Positions 1 through 9,225 of a stretch of 64,000 nucleotides of DNA are shown one piece after another. Under the pieces are notes generated by a model that was not told where the DNA came from, did not search any database, and was given only the letters and a program-made list of their open reading frames with translations. The stretch is from contig NZ_JANTPT010000001.1 in the NCBI RefSeq assembly GCF_024753565.1, positions 682,001 through 746,000 on the forward strand, read 5' to 3'. The DNA comes from Mechercharimyces sp. CAU 1602 (GTDB lineage Bacteria > Bacillota > Bacilli > Thermoactinomycetales > JANTPT01). A program made the translations under genes and the position numbers. Each line of letters opens with the position of its first letter. Positions within the stretch are counted from its first letter, which is position 1.

Positions 1-874
1 TGAATCGAAAGATAAAAAAGGAAAGTCCCCTCTTCAACTTGCATTACGTCGATTTTTAAAGAATAAAATGGCACTTGCAGGAATCATTATTCTCATATTG
101 GTCACCTTGATGGCTGTTTTTGCACCCTTATTAAGTAGCCATGACCCACTGAAGACAGATTTATATAATACGGAAGCAAAGCCAAGCAGTGAGAATCTCC
201 TTGGTACAGACGAGACCGGTCGGGATAATTTCTCGCGGCTTCTCTTTGGGGGACGAGTCTCACTTTTGATCGGGGTTATGACCATGCTAGGAACCGTTTT
301 TATTGGAGCAACACTGGGTGCGATAGCAGGATATTATGGAAAGTGGATCGATACCTTGGTGATGAGATTTACCGATCTTGTGTTAGCTCTTCCCTTTTTG
401 CTACTAGTCCTGTTCGTTATCGCTGTGGTAGGGAACACTGGGATGTGGATGTTGATCGGGATTCTTATGCTCGTGGTGTGGCCACAGACGGCACGAATCG
501 TACGGGCGGAATTTTTATCTCTACGTGAACGTGAGTTTGTTCTCAGTGCTCGCGCGGCAGGTTGTCGTGATTCCCGTATAATTTTCCGTCACATAGTACC
601 AAATGCCATTGCCCCACTCATCGTTAATGCGACATTATTGATGGGGTTGATGATCACAATTGAATCATCCCTTAGCTTTCTCGGGTTTGGAGTGCCGGAA
701 CCAACTCCTACTTGGGGGAACATGTTAAACTCAGCACGCAGTATTCGAACGTTATCTACGGAGCCGTGGCGATGGCTCCCACCTGGATTTTTAATCGTCA
801 TAACAGTTCTTGCTATCAACTTTATTGGTGATGGGCTTCGGGACGCATTTGATACGAAATCAACCCGTAGATAA
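1..874 (+). CDS. Dipeptide/oligopeptide ABC transporter permease, DppC/OppC type (5' end outside window)
   Basis: Inner permease subunit of a peptide-import ABC transporter. The open frame runs in from the left edge (codons begin at base 2), and 22 residues precede the first internal Met at base 68. The usual OppC N-terminus, a basic stretch followed by NKMALAG, lies there, so the gene starts before the window. Membrane segments follow, then the binding-protein-dependent permease (EAA) loop that docks on the ATPase (around SARAAGCRDSRIIFRHIVPN), and SFLGFG-x-P near the C-terminus, typical of DppC/OppC. Length after the TM1 Met is 268 residues, near family size. Its partners (DppB-like permease, ATPases, binding protein) are presumably to the left. 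Peptide specificity cannot be judged. Confidence 0.93.
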   Translation, partial: ESKDKKGKSPLQLALRRFLKNKMALAGIIILILVTLMAVFAPLLSSHDPLKTDLYNTEAKPSSENLLGTDETGRDNFSRLLFGGRVSLLIGVMTMLGTVFIGATLGAIAGYYGKWIDTLVMRFTDLVLALPFLLLVLFVIAVVGNTGMWMLIGILMLVVWPQTARIVRAEFLSLREREFVLSARAAGCRDSRIIFRHIVPNAIAPLIVNATLLMGLMITIESSLSFLGFGVPEPTPTWGNMLNSARSIRTLSTEPWRWLPPGFLIVITVLAINFIGDGLRDAFDTKSTRR

Positions 875-1006
875 AACATAGCTGGGTGTTACGATGAGAG
901 GCATGTAATTTGGATCACAAGTAATGGGTTGTCACTTAGCGCTTCTGCTGTTTATATGGCAGAGCGCTTTTTATTCGCAAAATATAAGTGTATAGGGGGA
1001 GTTAAG

Positions 1007-1606
1007 GTGAGTTCCTATTTGGATAGATTAAAAAGGCAGCTCCCATCATTACAAGCACTTACCACTTTTACAGAGGATTTGCGTGAAGTACCCCTTGACC
1101 AAAATCAGATAGAGCGAGCAATTCTGCAGGCAGAAGTAGAATGTGCTGGTGAGAAGGTAGAGGAAGATAAAGAAGCGGCTCTTTTTTTGTGTGGCTACTT
1201 AGGAAATGCTTATCGGGTGGTGGGCGATGTAGCGCGCGCACTTAACTATCTGAAGCAAGCGCTAGGTTTAGCTGAGGAACTTGATAATGTGAGACAGCTA
1301 ATTGTTGCACTCCTTCGTTTGGGCGAGGCATATAAATATGCAGGCGATCTGAAACAGGCAGAGGCGTTATTTATTAAAGCACAGACTAAAGCGACAACTC
1401 ACGACGTGACCCCGTATATCGACTTTTGTTTGCAACATTTAGGAAAGTGTTTGTGGGAGCAGGGTAGAGGAACAGAAGCGAAGGCGTTGTTAACTGAAGC
1501 ACTGCGATTACGCAACATGAAAGGTGATAGAGACTTAATCGCTTCAACGCAATTGGCACTAAATGTTGTAAATCGACACACTACCCGATTGGAAAAGCAC
1601 AACTAA
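1007..1606 (+). CDS. TPR-repeat protein of unknown role
   Basis: A 199-residue protein that appears to be largely tetratricopeptide helices. TPR-like units can be read around LCGYLGNAYRVVGDVARALN, LLRLGEAYKYAGDLKQAEAL and LQHLGKCLWEQGRGTEAKAL, each with the small/large residue spacing of the family. No signal peptide or membrane segment is seen, so it is probably cytosolic and acts in protein-protein contacts. I chose the GTG at 1007 because AGGGGGA lies 8 to 12 bases upstream; the frame is open back to 929 but has no ribosome binding site there. It stands alone between the peptide permease and the calcium ATPase, so context gives no function. Confidence 0.75.
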   Translation: MSSYLDRLKRQLPSLQALTTFTEDLREVPLDQNQIERAILQAEVECAGEKVEEDKEAALFLCGYLGNAYRVVGDVARALNYLKQALGLAEELDNVRQLIVALLRLGEAYKYAGDLKQAEALFIKAQTKATTHDVTPYIDFCLQHLGKCLWEQGRGTEAKALLTEALRLRNMKGDRDLIASTQLALNVVNRHTTRLEKHN

Positions 1607-1974
1607 CTATAGGAGTGAGGAATCTGGCCTCGCGAAGTTATTGGATAAGTGGCTGTTGATTATGAGTATCGCTTTGTGAAGGTGATCAAGGAAATTCGAA
1701 CCAAGTGTCGTACTTAAAAATTCCGACGGACTGTCTTATCTCTAGCAAGTTTGACGTCCGCTTTCATCCGTTAGCATGTTGCCTCTAAAAAAGGGCGAAT
1801 CCTCTTATGCCCGCTTCTACGGTATATCCCTCTTTTTTTTAATCTCACTTCTTTTTTTCTAACATCCTTTATCCTATCATCTTTCATTCTGAGTGTTTGC
1901 CCACAGCTTGTCATGATTAGTGGCTTGTCTGAATAGAGTAGTTTAGAAGAAGTGAGAGAGAAGGGGGAGAACTT
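1607..1974. other. Intergenic stretch, 368 bases
   Basis: I found no convincing gene. Short frames exist but lack ribosome binding sites. A TTGACG at about 1751 has no good -10 hexamer at the right distance. The last 15 bases carry the AAGGGGGAG ribosome binding site of the downstream ATPase gene. The middle part is T-rich with several A/G runs but forms no obvious terminator. Confidence 0.5.
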
Positions 1975-4716
1975 GTGTCTGAGAAAAGTCGCTGGCTTGA
2001 CTGGGATGTAAACAGAGTATTGGAGCACTTTAATGTTCGCTCTCAGCAAGGGTTATCTCATCAAGAAGCAGAAGAGCGCCTGAAAAAAATAGGATTTAAC
2101 CAATTGACGCAGGCAAAAAAAGCGTCATTCTTTTCCTTGTTTATTGACCAATTTCGTGACTTCATGGTACTTGTCTTATTAGCTGCGACCTTAATTTCAG
2201 GATTGTTAGGGGAATATACAGATGCGATTGCTATCATCGCTATCGTTATCATTAATGCAATTCTTGGATTGGTACAAGAATATCGTGCCGAAAAATCATT
2301 AGATGCCTTAAAGCAGCTATCTGCCCCTACCGCTAAAGTGATCCGCGCAAGCGAAATCAACCGTATTACTAGTAATGAAGTGGTTCCCGGCGATATTGTT
2401 CTTTTAGAGAGTGGGGATCGGGTACCGGCAGATGTACGAATCATACGTGCAGACAATCTTCATATTGAAGAAGCCGCCCTCACGGGGGAATCTCTACCTG
2501 TAGAGAAAAGTTCAGATCGTCTTCCGCACGCAGATGTTCCTCTCGGAGATCGTACAAACCTTGCTTATATGGGAACCATGGTTGTTCAAGGAACGGGGCG
2601 CGGGATTGTGGTGGCAACGGGAATGGGAACCGAAATGGGCAGGATTGCCCACCTGATTGAATCGACAGAAGAAGTGGAAACCCCACTGAAGCGACGTCTG
2701 GAACAGTTGGGGAAAATCTTAATTGTGATAGCTTTATTGCTTACCGTTGTTGTTGTTATGACAGGAATTTGGCATGGACAAGAAGCTTATAATATGTTTT
2801 TAGCAGGTGTTAGTTTGGCAGTTGCCGCTATCCCTGAAGGGTTGCCCGCAATTGTTACTATTGCCCTCGCTCTAGGAGTGCAGCGCATGATCCGGCGCAG
2901 AGCGATTGTGCGCAAGCTTCCTTCAGTAGAAACACTAGGATGTGCTTCTATCATATGCTCGGATAAGACAGGTACACTTACAACTAATAAGATGACGGTA
3001 ACCAATGTGTGGGCAGATGGCTCTTTGATTTCAGTCAAAGGGACTGGATATGAACCAACGGGAGCATTCCTGCAAGGGTCACGCACCATCTCACCTCGTC
3101 ATAATCATTCGCTACAGCGATTACTTGAGATTAGTATTCTCTGTAACAATGCTCAACTTGTGCAAGATACTCAGCGAGCTGGAATGTTGCGTCGTAAACA
3201 AGCAAATTGGAGAATCGAGGGGGATCCGACAGAGGGAGCTTTGCTCGTAGCTGGTGTTAAAGGAGAGTGCGATATAGATGCTTTGCATCGGACGTGGAAA
3301 CGTGTACGTGAATATCCCTTTGATTCCAATCGTAAAATGATGTCTGTCTTAGTACAGCGTTCTGACGGTAAACAACAACTCTTAACCAAAGGAGCACCGG
3401 AGGTCATTCTTGCACGCTGTTCACACTTGGTGTATAAAGGGAGAATCACGTTATTAAACGATACACATCGCCGTGATATTGCTAAATCGATGGAAGAGCT
3501 GGCGCGCAAAGGCTTACGCAATCTCGCATTTGCATATCGTGAAGTTGCAGGAAGTGTAAGTCAAAATGAACAGACGATGGAGAGAAACCTCGTCTTTATC
3601 GGATTGGCGGCAATGATCGATCCACCACGGGAAGAAGTGAAGGAGTCTATTAGACGTTGCCATCAAGCGGGGATTCAAACTGTCATGATTACAGGAGATC
3701 ACCATATCACCGCTGAAGCCATTGCAAGGCAGATTGGGATATATACTAATCAAGACCTTGCTGTAAATGGGAGTCAACTGCAGCAGATGAGCGATGAAGA
3801 GTTAGATGCGCAAGTGAATCAGATACGAGTGTATGCACGTGTTTCTCCGGAACATAAATTGCGTGTGGTTAAGTCTTTACAGCGGCAAGGGCATGTGGTG
3901 GCAATGACAGGGGATGGCGTAAACGATGCACCTGCAATTAAAGCTGCCGACATCGGTATTGCTATGGGGACTACGGGTACAGATGTTTCTAAAGAGGCAT
4001 CTGCGTTGGTTTTGGCAGATGATAATTTTTCTACGATTGTTGCTGCTATTGAAGAAGGACGCAGTATCTATGATAATATAAGAAAGTTCATCAGTTATCT
4101 TTTAGCAAGTAATGTTGGAGAGATATTGGTCATGTTTTTAGCGATGCTGGTTGGATTACCACTACCGCTAGTCCCTATTCAAATCTTGTGGGTTAATTTG
4201 GTGACGGACGGTTTGCCGGCCATGGCATTAGGGGTAGATCCAGCTGAAGAGAATACCATGAAGCGTCCCCCTCGCAACAGTAGAGAAAGTATTTTTGCAC
4301 GGGGGGTAGGGTGGAAGATAATGACGCGTGGTCTACTGATTGGATTAAGTACACTCGCCGCATTTTGGGTGAGTTACACGGAGATACCCTCTGATTTAAT
4401 GCGTGCACAAACGATTGCTTTTGCTACTCTAGTGTTTGCACAGTTGATCTATGTATTTGATTGTCGCAGTCAACGTTCTGTGTTTGCGCGTTCTCCGTGG
4501 GATAATCGATGGTTGTTGCTTGCAGTAACTTCTTCGGCACTCTTATTGATGGTCGTAATGTATTATCCCCCATTACAGCCCATCTTTCATACTGTATCTT
4601 TGGATATGAGAGAGTGGATATTGGTCATTATTGCCTCTGCCTTACCGACACTTCTAGCCGGACTACTGGATACCATTGTATTACGTCGTCATCAATATGA
4701 AGCCAAATCCGCATAA
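1975..4716 (+). CDS. Cation-transporting P-type ATPase, P2A calcium-pump type
   Basis: Membrane pump that uses ATP to export cations, most likely Ca2+. The 913-residue chain has the complete P2 set: N-terminal cation ATPase domain, actuator-domain TGES at residues 170-173, the transmembrane cation-site motif [12 protein letters not shown], phosphorylation site DKTGTLT with Asp330, KGAPE in the nucleotide domain, and hinge [10 protein letters not shown] from residue 645, followed by four or more C-terminal membrane helices. PEGLP together with [18 protein letters not shown] fits the SERCA/PMR1-like bacterial pumps such as B. subtilis YloB and Listeria LMCA1. The start is GTG with AAGGGGGAGA just upstream. 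Single gene, 62 bases before dapF. Ca2+ rather than Mn2+ is inferred from family resemblance. Confidence 0.93.
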   Translation: MSEKSRWLDWDVNRVLEHFNVRSQQGLSHQEAEERLKKIGFNQLTQAKKASFFSLFIDQFRDFMVLVLLAATLISGLLGEYTDAIAIIAIVIINAILGLVQEYRAEKSLDALKQLSAPTAKVIRASEINRITSNEVVPGDIVLLESGDRVPADVRIIRADNLHIEEAALTGESLPVEKSSDRLPHADVPLGDRTNLAYMGTMVVQGTGRGIVVATGMGTEMGRIAHLIESTEEVETPLKRRLEQLGKILIVIALLLTVVVVMTGIWHGQEAYNMFLAGVSLAVAAIPEGLPAIVTIALALGVQRMIRRRAIVRKLPSVETLGCASIICSDKTGTLTTNKMTVTNVWADGSLISVKGTGYEPTGAFLQGSRTISPRHNHSLQRLLEISILCNNAQLVQDTQRAGMLRRKQANWRIEGDPTEGALLVAGVKGECDIDALHRTWKRVREYPFDSNRKMMSVLVQRSDGKQQLLTKGAPEVILARCSHLVYKGRITLLNDTHRRDIAKSMEELARKGLRNLAFAYREVAGSVSQNEQTMERNLVFIGLAAMIDPPREEVKESIRRCHQAGIQTVMITGDHHITAEAIARQIGIYTNQDLAVNGSQLQQMSDEELDAQVNQIRVYARVSPEHKLRVVKSLQRQGHVVAMTGDGVNDAPAIKAADIGIAMGTTGTDVSKEASALVLADDNFSTIVAAIEEGRSIYDNIRKFISYLLASNVGEILVMFLAMLVGLPLPLVPIQILWVNLVTDGLPAMALGVDPAEENTMKRPPRNSRESIFARGVGWKIMTRGLLIGLSTLAAFWVSYTEIPSDLMRAQTIAFATLVFAQLIYVFDCRSQRSVFARSPWDNRWLLLAVTSSALLLMVVMYYPPLQPIFHTVSLDMREWILVIIASALPTLLAGLLDTIVLRRHQYEAKSA

Positions 4717-4778
4717 AATAGAAAAGTGATGTGGAGTATCGATTTGTGCGCAGGATCTGATAAAGGAGATAGGTATAG

Positions 4779-5609
4779 ATGAAATTTACGAAGATGAATG
4801 GACTGGGAAATGACTTTATTATTATCTGTCAAGACGAAGAGCCAGATATAGATGTAACACTTGTACAGCAAATGTGTGACCGTCACTTTGGCATTGGAGC
4901 AGACGGGGTTGTATATGTGCTCCCATCTGTTGTTGCAGATGCGCAGATGAAAATCATGAATGCAGACGGTTCTGAACCTGAACAGTGTGGCAACGCTATT
5001 CGCTGCGTTGCCAGGTTTTTATATGAACGGATGGAAATGAAGAAAACTTCTATTGTCATTGAAACAAAGGCGGGCTTACAAGCGATTCAAATGCGGTTGG
5101 ATAGCGAGAGGGTGACAGCTGTTCGTGTTGATATGGGAGAACCCACTTTACATGGGGCGAATATTCCTACCCGCAGCAATGAGGAGAGAGTCGTTGACTA
5201 TCCGTTACAATGTGAAGGGAAAGAATATCGCATTACAGCTGTGTCGATGGGGAATCCTCATGCGGTTTTATTTGTGGAGGATGCACTTCATTATCCGATA
5301 GAAGCAGTGGGAGCAAAATTGGAGCACCATCCTTTCTTTCCTAACAAGAGCAATATTGAATTTATCTCCATTAAAAAGCATGATGAAATAGATATGCGTG
5401 TCTGGGAACGCGGAGTAGGTCAAACATGGGCGTGTGGATCAGGTGCATGTGCCGCAGTGGTAGCCGGAGTGCTGAATGAACGGACGGCACGTAAAGTTAC
5501 TGTTCATTTAAAAGGCGGGGATTTATTGATAGAGTGGGATCGTGAGAGTAATCACGTCTTTATGGAAGGGCCTGCTCAGTTTGTGTTTGATGGCGATTGG
5601 CTATTGTAA
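4779..5609 (+). CDS. dapF: Diaminopimelate epimerase
   Basis: Cytosolic, cofactor-independent enzyme that interconverts LL- and meso-diaminopimelate, the last epimerisation of lysine and peptidoglycan-precursor synthesis. The 276 residues start with MKFTKMNGLGNDFI, the family signature. The two catalytic cysteines are visible: Cys70 in EQCGNAIRC and Cys219 in ACGSGACA. A strong AAAGGAGAT precedes the ATG. It follows the Ca2+ ATPase by 62 bases and could share its transcript. No lysine riboswitch (L-box) is apparent in the short gap. Confidence 0.97.
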   Translation: MKFTKMNGLGNDFIIICQDEEPDIDVTLVQQMCDRHFGIGADGVVYVLPSVVADAQMKIMNADGSEPEQCGNAIRCVARFLYERMEMKKTSIVIETKAGLQAIQMRLDSERVTAVRVDMGEPTLHGANIPTRSNEERVVDYPLQCEGKEYRITAVSMGNPHAVLFVEDALHYPIEAVGAKLEHHPFFPNKSNIEFISIKKHDEIDMRVWERGVGQTWACGSGACAAVVAGVLNERTARKVTVHLKGGDLLIEWDRESNHVFMEGPAQFVFDGDWLL

Positions 5610-5621
5610 ACAAGAGGTTTT

Positions 5622-5651
5622 TTGACGTGTGATGCAGAAATGAAATATGAT
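5622..5651 (+). promoter_or_regulatory. Sigma-A-type promoter of the small membrane protein gene
   Basis: TTGACG at 5622-5627 and TATGAT at 5646-5651 are separated by 18 bases, close to the vegetative consensus. The predicted start lies about 45 bases before the ATG at 5703. Confidence 0.55.
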
Positions 5652-5702
5652 ATAAGAAAATAGATACTCATCATCAGTATGGATGCAAGGGGGCGTTGTA
5701 GG

Positions 5703-5996
5703 ATGCGGTGGTTTTGGCCAGGATTTCTTGCTTTTATAGCAGTAGTCTCTGTTCATAAATATTTACAACTAGAAGATTTAATAGATAAAGGTATTGATAG
5801 CGGAGGAATTACGTTACAAATTTTAGGAATCCAGTTGGTGGAGCATGTTTCGGCGGTGGATGTATCTATGTATGCAAATGGATTTTTGGCGCTAGGGATT
5901 GTTATGGGTCTGTTTGCGATTGCGCTCGGAAGCTATTATATATACAAAGGCATTAAGGAGAAGGAAGCAGATCAGATGGAGAAACAAGTGAAATAA
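5703..5996 (+). CDS. Small two-helix membrane protein, unknown function
   Basis: A 97-residue protein with an N-terminal hydrophobic segment (WFWPGFLAFIAVVSV), a polar middle of about 50 residues and a second segment (FLALGIVMGLFAIALGSYYI) followed by a charged tail rich in Lys and Glu. I do not recognise the family. The ATG at 5703 is preferred over 5679 because AAGGGGG sits about nine bases before it. It has its own promoter just upstream and stands between dapF and the alkaline phosphatase. Confidence 0.65.
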   Translation: MRWFWPGFLAFIAVVSVHKYLQLEDLIDKGIDSGGITLQILGIQLVEHVSAVDVSMYANGFLALGIVMGLFAIALGSYYIYKGIKEKEADQMEKQVK

Positions 5997-6112
5997 GAAG
6001 GATCGAAAAGTGTGAATGAGCGATTTACATAAGCGAATCCGGCTTTTACTTACTCTCTCAAGGGTGGGTGGAAGTCGGTTTTGTTGTATAAGATGGCAGT
6101 ATAATAGATGAA

Positions 6113-6140
6113 TTGACAATATTAATATCTTCTTCATAGT
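6113..6140 (+). promoter_or_regulatory. Possible promoter of the alkaline phosphatase gene
   Basis: TTGACA at 6113-6118 is followed after 16 bases by CATAGT (four of six consensus positions). I looked for PhoP boxes (TTAACA-like repeats at 11-base spacing) here and found no clear set, so phosphate control cannot be read from the sequence. Confidence 0.3.
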
Positions 6141-6217
6141 AGCTTTATGTTCTCTTGATCATTTACTAGTACTCTAAGTAATGAGTGTCAGGAGTTGCAT
6201 TACTTGGAGGAGGAATC

Positions 6218-7591
6218 ATGGTGAAGCAAAACAACATGAAAAAAATCGCAGGTATTGCTCTGGCTGGAGTCTTAGGAGTGACGACTTTATGTGCAGGGAT
6301 GACGGCCGATGCCAAAATGGAGCATAAGCCACAAAAAGAAGCGAAAAATATCATCTTACTCGTCGGTGACGGCATGGGACCTACGCAAATTTCAGCAGCA
6401 GCTTATTTAAAAGGAGAGGGTTACGCGTCTGGCAGCTTAGCGCTTAATCGCTTTCGTGATGTGGGGTATGCCACTACTTTCTCCCATGATAATCGGGTGA
6501 CAGATTCATCTGCTGCCGCCACTGCCTTTGCTACTGGTCATAAAACGGATAATGGAGTTGTGGGACAAGCTCCAACAAATGAGGTGCATGTATCAGGAGA
6601 AGAAATGGTGGATGTGGAGTCTGTGCTAGAATTAGCAGAAAAGAAAGGGAAAGCGACAGGCATGGTGACGACGACCCGTCTTACTCATGCTACTCCAGCT
6701 TCTTTTGCCTCCCATGTGGAGAGCCGTGGATTAGAAAATGAAATTGCTACACAGTTGTTACAGCGAGATATCGACGTTCTCCTCGGTGGAGGAAAACGCC
6801 ACTTTACGACCGAAGCTGAGGGTGGACGGCGTGACGATGGTGTAAATCTATTACAGGAAGCGAAAGAAAAAGGTTATACTCTTGTTGAAGATCGTCAATC
6901 CTTACAAAAAAGCAAGTCTAAGAAATTATTGGGTCTATTTAATAGTAGTCACATGAATTATGAGTTGGATCGGTCAGAAACGAAAGAACCTAGTCTTGCA
7001 GAAATGACAAAAAAGTCACTTAAGGTTTTAAATAAAGATAAAGATGGGTTCTTTTTGATGGTTGAAGGTGGTCGCATCGATCATGCGGGTCATGCCAATA
7101 TGTCAGCTGCCAATATGACGGATATGTTGGCGTTTGACGATGCTGTAAAAGAGGCGTATCGTTTTGCTCGCAAAGATAAAAACACCCTTGTAATCGTGAC
7201 TGCAGATCATGAAACAGGTGGCATGTCGCTGGGGGCTAATGGTACTTATGCATTTAACAAAGAAGTGATTGAGAAGCAAAAGCGGACTACTGAATTTATG
7301 GGTGCTCAACTTAACGAAGATCGCAGTAATGCGGCGGATGTCGTCGCCAAGTATGCTGGGATTACAGATCTGACTGAAGCTGAGTTAGAGACGATACGCA
7401 CTGCAGAGTACGATTATTTAGGGATTGCACAAGTGATTAGTGAAAGGGCAAATGTGGGTTGGACAACGACGGGTCACACGGGTGTAAATGTGCCTGTCTA
7501 CAGTTATGGTCCTCGTTCACGTTATCTGACTGGTACAGTGGATAATACAATGATCGCTCACGTTATTGAAGAAGCACTCCATAAAAAATAA
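6218..7591 (+). CDS. Secreted alkaline phosphatase (PhoA/PhoB family)
   Basis: Extracytoplasmic metal-dependent phosphomonoesterase that releases inorganic phosphate. The 457-residue precursor has a signal peptide (KKIAGIALAGVLGVTTLCAG, cleavage probably near TADA-K). Catalytic elements: VGDGMGPTQISAA (metal-binding Asp), TDSSAAAT with nucleophile Ser97, GGRIDHAGH, IVTADHETGG and the C-terminal TTGHTG metal ligand. The ATG at 6218 follows GGAGGAGG; an in-frame GTG at 6185 lacks a site. A terminator follows directly, so it is a single-gene unit. Membership of the PhoA/PhoB family is certain; physiological substrate and Pho control are inferred. Confidence 0.95.
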   Translation: MVKQNNMKKIAGIALAGVLGVTTLCAGMTADAKMEHKPQKEAKNIILLVGDGMGPTQISAAAYLKGEGYASGSLALNRFRDVGYATTFSHDNRVTDSSAAATAFATGHKTDNGVVGQAPTNEVHVSGEEMVDVESVLELAEKKGKATGMVTTTRLTHATPASFASHVESRGLENEIATQLLQRDIDVLLGGGKRHFTTEAEGGRRDDGVNLLQEAKEKGYTLVEDRQSLQKSKSKKLLGLFNSSHMNYELDRSETKEPSLAEMTKKSLKVLNKDKDGFFLMVEGGRIDHAGHANMSAANMTDMLAFDDAVKEAYRFARKDKNTLVIVTADHETGGMSLGANGTYAFNKEVIEKQKRTTEFMGAQLNEDRSNAADVVAKYAGITDLTEAELETIRTAEYDYLGIAQVISERANVGWTTTGHTGVNVPVYSYGPRSRYLTGTVDNTMIAHVIEEALHKK

Positions 7592-7606
7592 ATGAACAAT
7601 TGTAAA

Positions 7607-7634
7607 GATCAGCCGCTTGCGGTTGGTCTTTTTT
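7607..7634 (+). terminator. Intrinsic terminator after the alkaline phosphatase
   Basis: GATCAGCCGC pairs with GCGGTTGGTC (two G-U pairs) across a tight loop and is followed by six T. Confidence 0.8.
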
Positions 7635-7764
7635 GTGTTGTTTATGCAAGGATTAAAAATTGCCTACCTAGTGGAGTCACCTCATTTACTCCTTATTACA
7701 TAAGATGTGCCAAGGGTTGACACCTTCCTGACACACGCAGCGTATAGGCTTAAAAGGAATTAGC

Positions 7765-7790
7765 GAGCGCCGCTCTTGTGAGCGAAGCTC
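7765..7790 (+). repeat. Twin short hairpins in the pgi leader
   Basis: Two adjacent 11-base palindromes, GAGCGCCGCTC at 7765-7775 and GAGCGAAGCTC at 7780-7790, separated by TTGT, lie about 30 bases before the pgi start. Purpose unknown. Confidence 0.4.
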
Positions 7791-7818
7791 TGTAAAATAA
7801 AGTAGTGAGGTGACAACG

Positions 7819-9168
7819 ATGTTTTCACAAATATCGTTTGAGGATAAATTTGTAACATCGTTTATTGGAATATCAGAATATGAACGTCTAACTCCTTATG
7901 TTGAGCAAGCACATCACTGGTTGCATCAAAAAGAAGGTGCGGGTCGTGATGCGTTAGGGTGGTTATACGCCCCTTGTGATGACGATATAACTGAACTACG
8001 AGCAATCGAACGAGCGGCAGCTCGGGTGCGTGCACAAGCAGAGGCATTTGTCGTGATTGGAATTGGCGGCTCTTACACTGGAACACGTGCTGCTTTAAAT
8101 TTTTTACAGCCGCATTTTTATAATCAATTGGCACGCACGAGAAAGGGAGCTCCTGAAATATACTTTGTGGGTCATCATCTCAACACGGCTTATTTAGAGC
8201 AGCTAATCGAAGTGTTACAAGGTAAGGAAGTGAGTATCAATGTGATTTCCAAGTCCGGAACCACGATGGAGCCTGCGCTTGCCTTTCGTTTCATGCGTCA
8301 ATGGATGGAAAAAAAATACGGAAAAGAGAAGGCACGCGAGCGGATCTATATAACGACGGATGGCAATCGAGGACCGTTGCGTAGGTTAGCGGAAGAAGAA
8401 GGGTACGACTCCTTTACTATTCCGGCTGATATAGGAGGGAGGTATTCCGTACTAACCCCTGTCGGTTTATTTCCGATGGCAGTAAGTGGTATTTCTATTA
8501 GGGATGTTTTAGCGGGTGCGCGTACAGCATACCATGCTTATCAGCACCCTCGACTTGCAGAAAATGAGTGCTATCGTTATGCCGGCATCCGTCATCTTTT
8601 ATATCAAAAAGGGAAGAGTGTCGAGGTATTGGCTTACTACAACCCTTCATTCCAAATGTTTGCCGAGTGGTGGAAACAGCTGTTTGGTGAAAGTGGAGGG
8701 AAAGATAATAAAGGAATTTTACCGGTAACCGCACAGTATACCACCGATCTTCATTCTATCGGGCAATATATACAGGAGGGTTTGCGCACTCTATTTGAAA
8801 CGGTACTATACGTAAATAAAGCAGAGTCGAGTCTCTGTGTAGCAGCGGAGAAAGAGAATCGGGATCAGCTTAATTATTTGACGGGCTCGACATTAGAGGA
8901 TGTAAATGAACAAGCGTTTAAAGGAACGGTGCTAGCTCACACGGATGGTGGTGTTCCTAATCTCATTATACGGATGCCAAAATTAAATGCAGAGATATTT
9001 GGTCAGTTGGTATACTTTTTTCAGAAGGCATGTGCCCTCAATGGATATTTAATGGGGGTAAACCCATTTGATCAAGGCGGAGTGGAAGCATATAAAAAGA
9101 ATATGTTTGCCCTCTTGGGAAGACCAGGTTACAACCATACTAAACAGCAGTTGTTACAACGATTTTAG
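7819..9168 (+). CDS. pgi: Glucose-6-phosphate isomerase
   Basis: Cytosolic enzyme converting glucose 6-phosphate and fructose 6-phosphate. The 449-residue length matches B. subtilis Pgi. Family blocks: FVVIGIGGSYTGTRAALNFL near residue 80, ISKSGTTMEPALAFRFMR, GGRYSVLTPVGLFPMA and the C-terminal FDQGGVEAYKKNMF. I chose ATG 7819 because GAGGTGA lies six bases upstream; an in-frame GTG at 7810 is possible. Phosphoglucomutase follows 57 bases later, giving a small unit linking glycolysis to glucose 1-phosphate and cell-wall sugars. Confidence 0.96.
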   Translation: MFSQISFEDKFVTSFIGISEYERLTPYVEQAHHWLHQKEGAGRDALGWLYAPCDDDITELRAIERAAARVRAQAEAFVVIGIGGSYTGTRAALNFLQPHFYNQLARTRKGAPEIYFVGHHLNTAYLEQLIEVLQGKEVSINVISKSGTTMEPALAFRFMRQWMEKKYGKEKARERIYITTDGNRGPLRRLAEEEGYDSFTIPADIGGRYSVLTPVGLFPMAVSGISIRDVLAGARTAYHAYQHPRLAENECYRYAGIRHLLYQKGKSVEVLAYYNPSFQMFAEWWKQLFGESGGKDNKGILPVTAQYTTDLHSIGQYIQEGLRTLFETVLYVNKAESSLCVAAEKENRDQLNYLTGSTLEDVNEQAFKGTVLAHTDGGVPNLIIRMPKLNAEIFGQLVYFFQKACALNGYLMGVNPFDQGGVEAYKKNMFALLGRPGYNHTKQQLLQRF

Positions 9169-9225
9169 TAATGTGTCTTATATACGTTCCCCCCTTTAAC
9201 TATAAAAAGAAAAGGAGCAAAAATA

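Noticed and set aside
1607-1974. A 22-codon frame starting GTG near 1649
   Set aside because: No ribosome binding site and no resemblance; too short to support.
4717-4778. Lysine riboswitch before dapF
   Set aside because: The intergenic gap is 62 bases, far too short for an L-box, and no conserved elements are present.
6000-6217. PhoP boxes upstream of the alkaline phosphatase gene
   Set aside because: Only isolated TTTACA/TTGACA hexamers occur; no set of repeats at 11-base spacing could be found.
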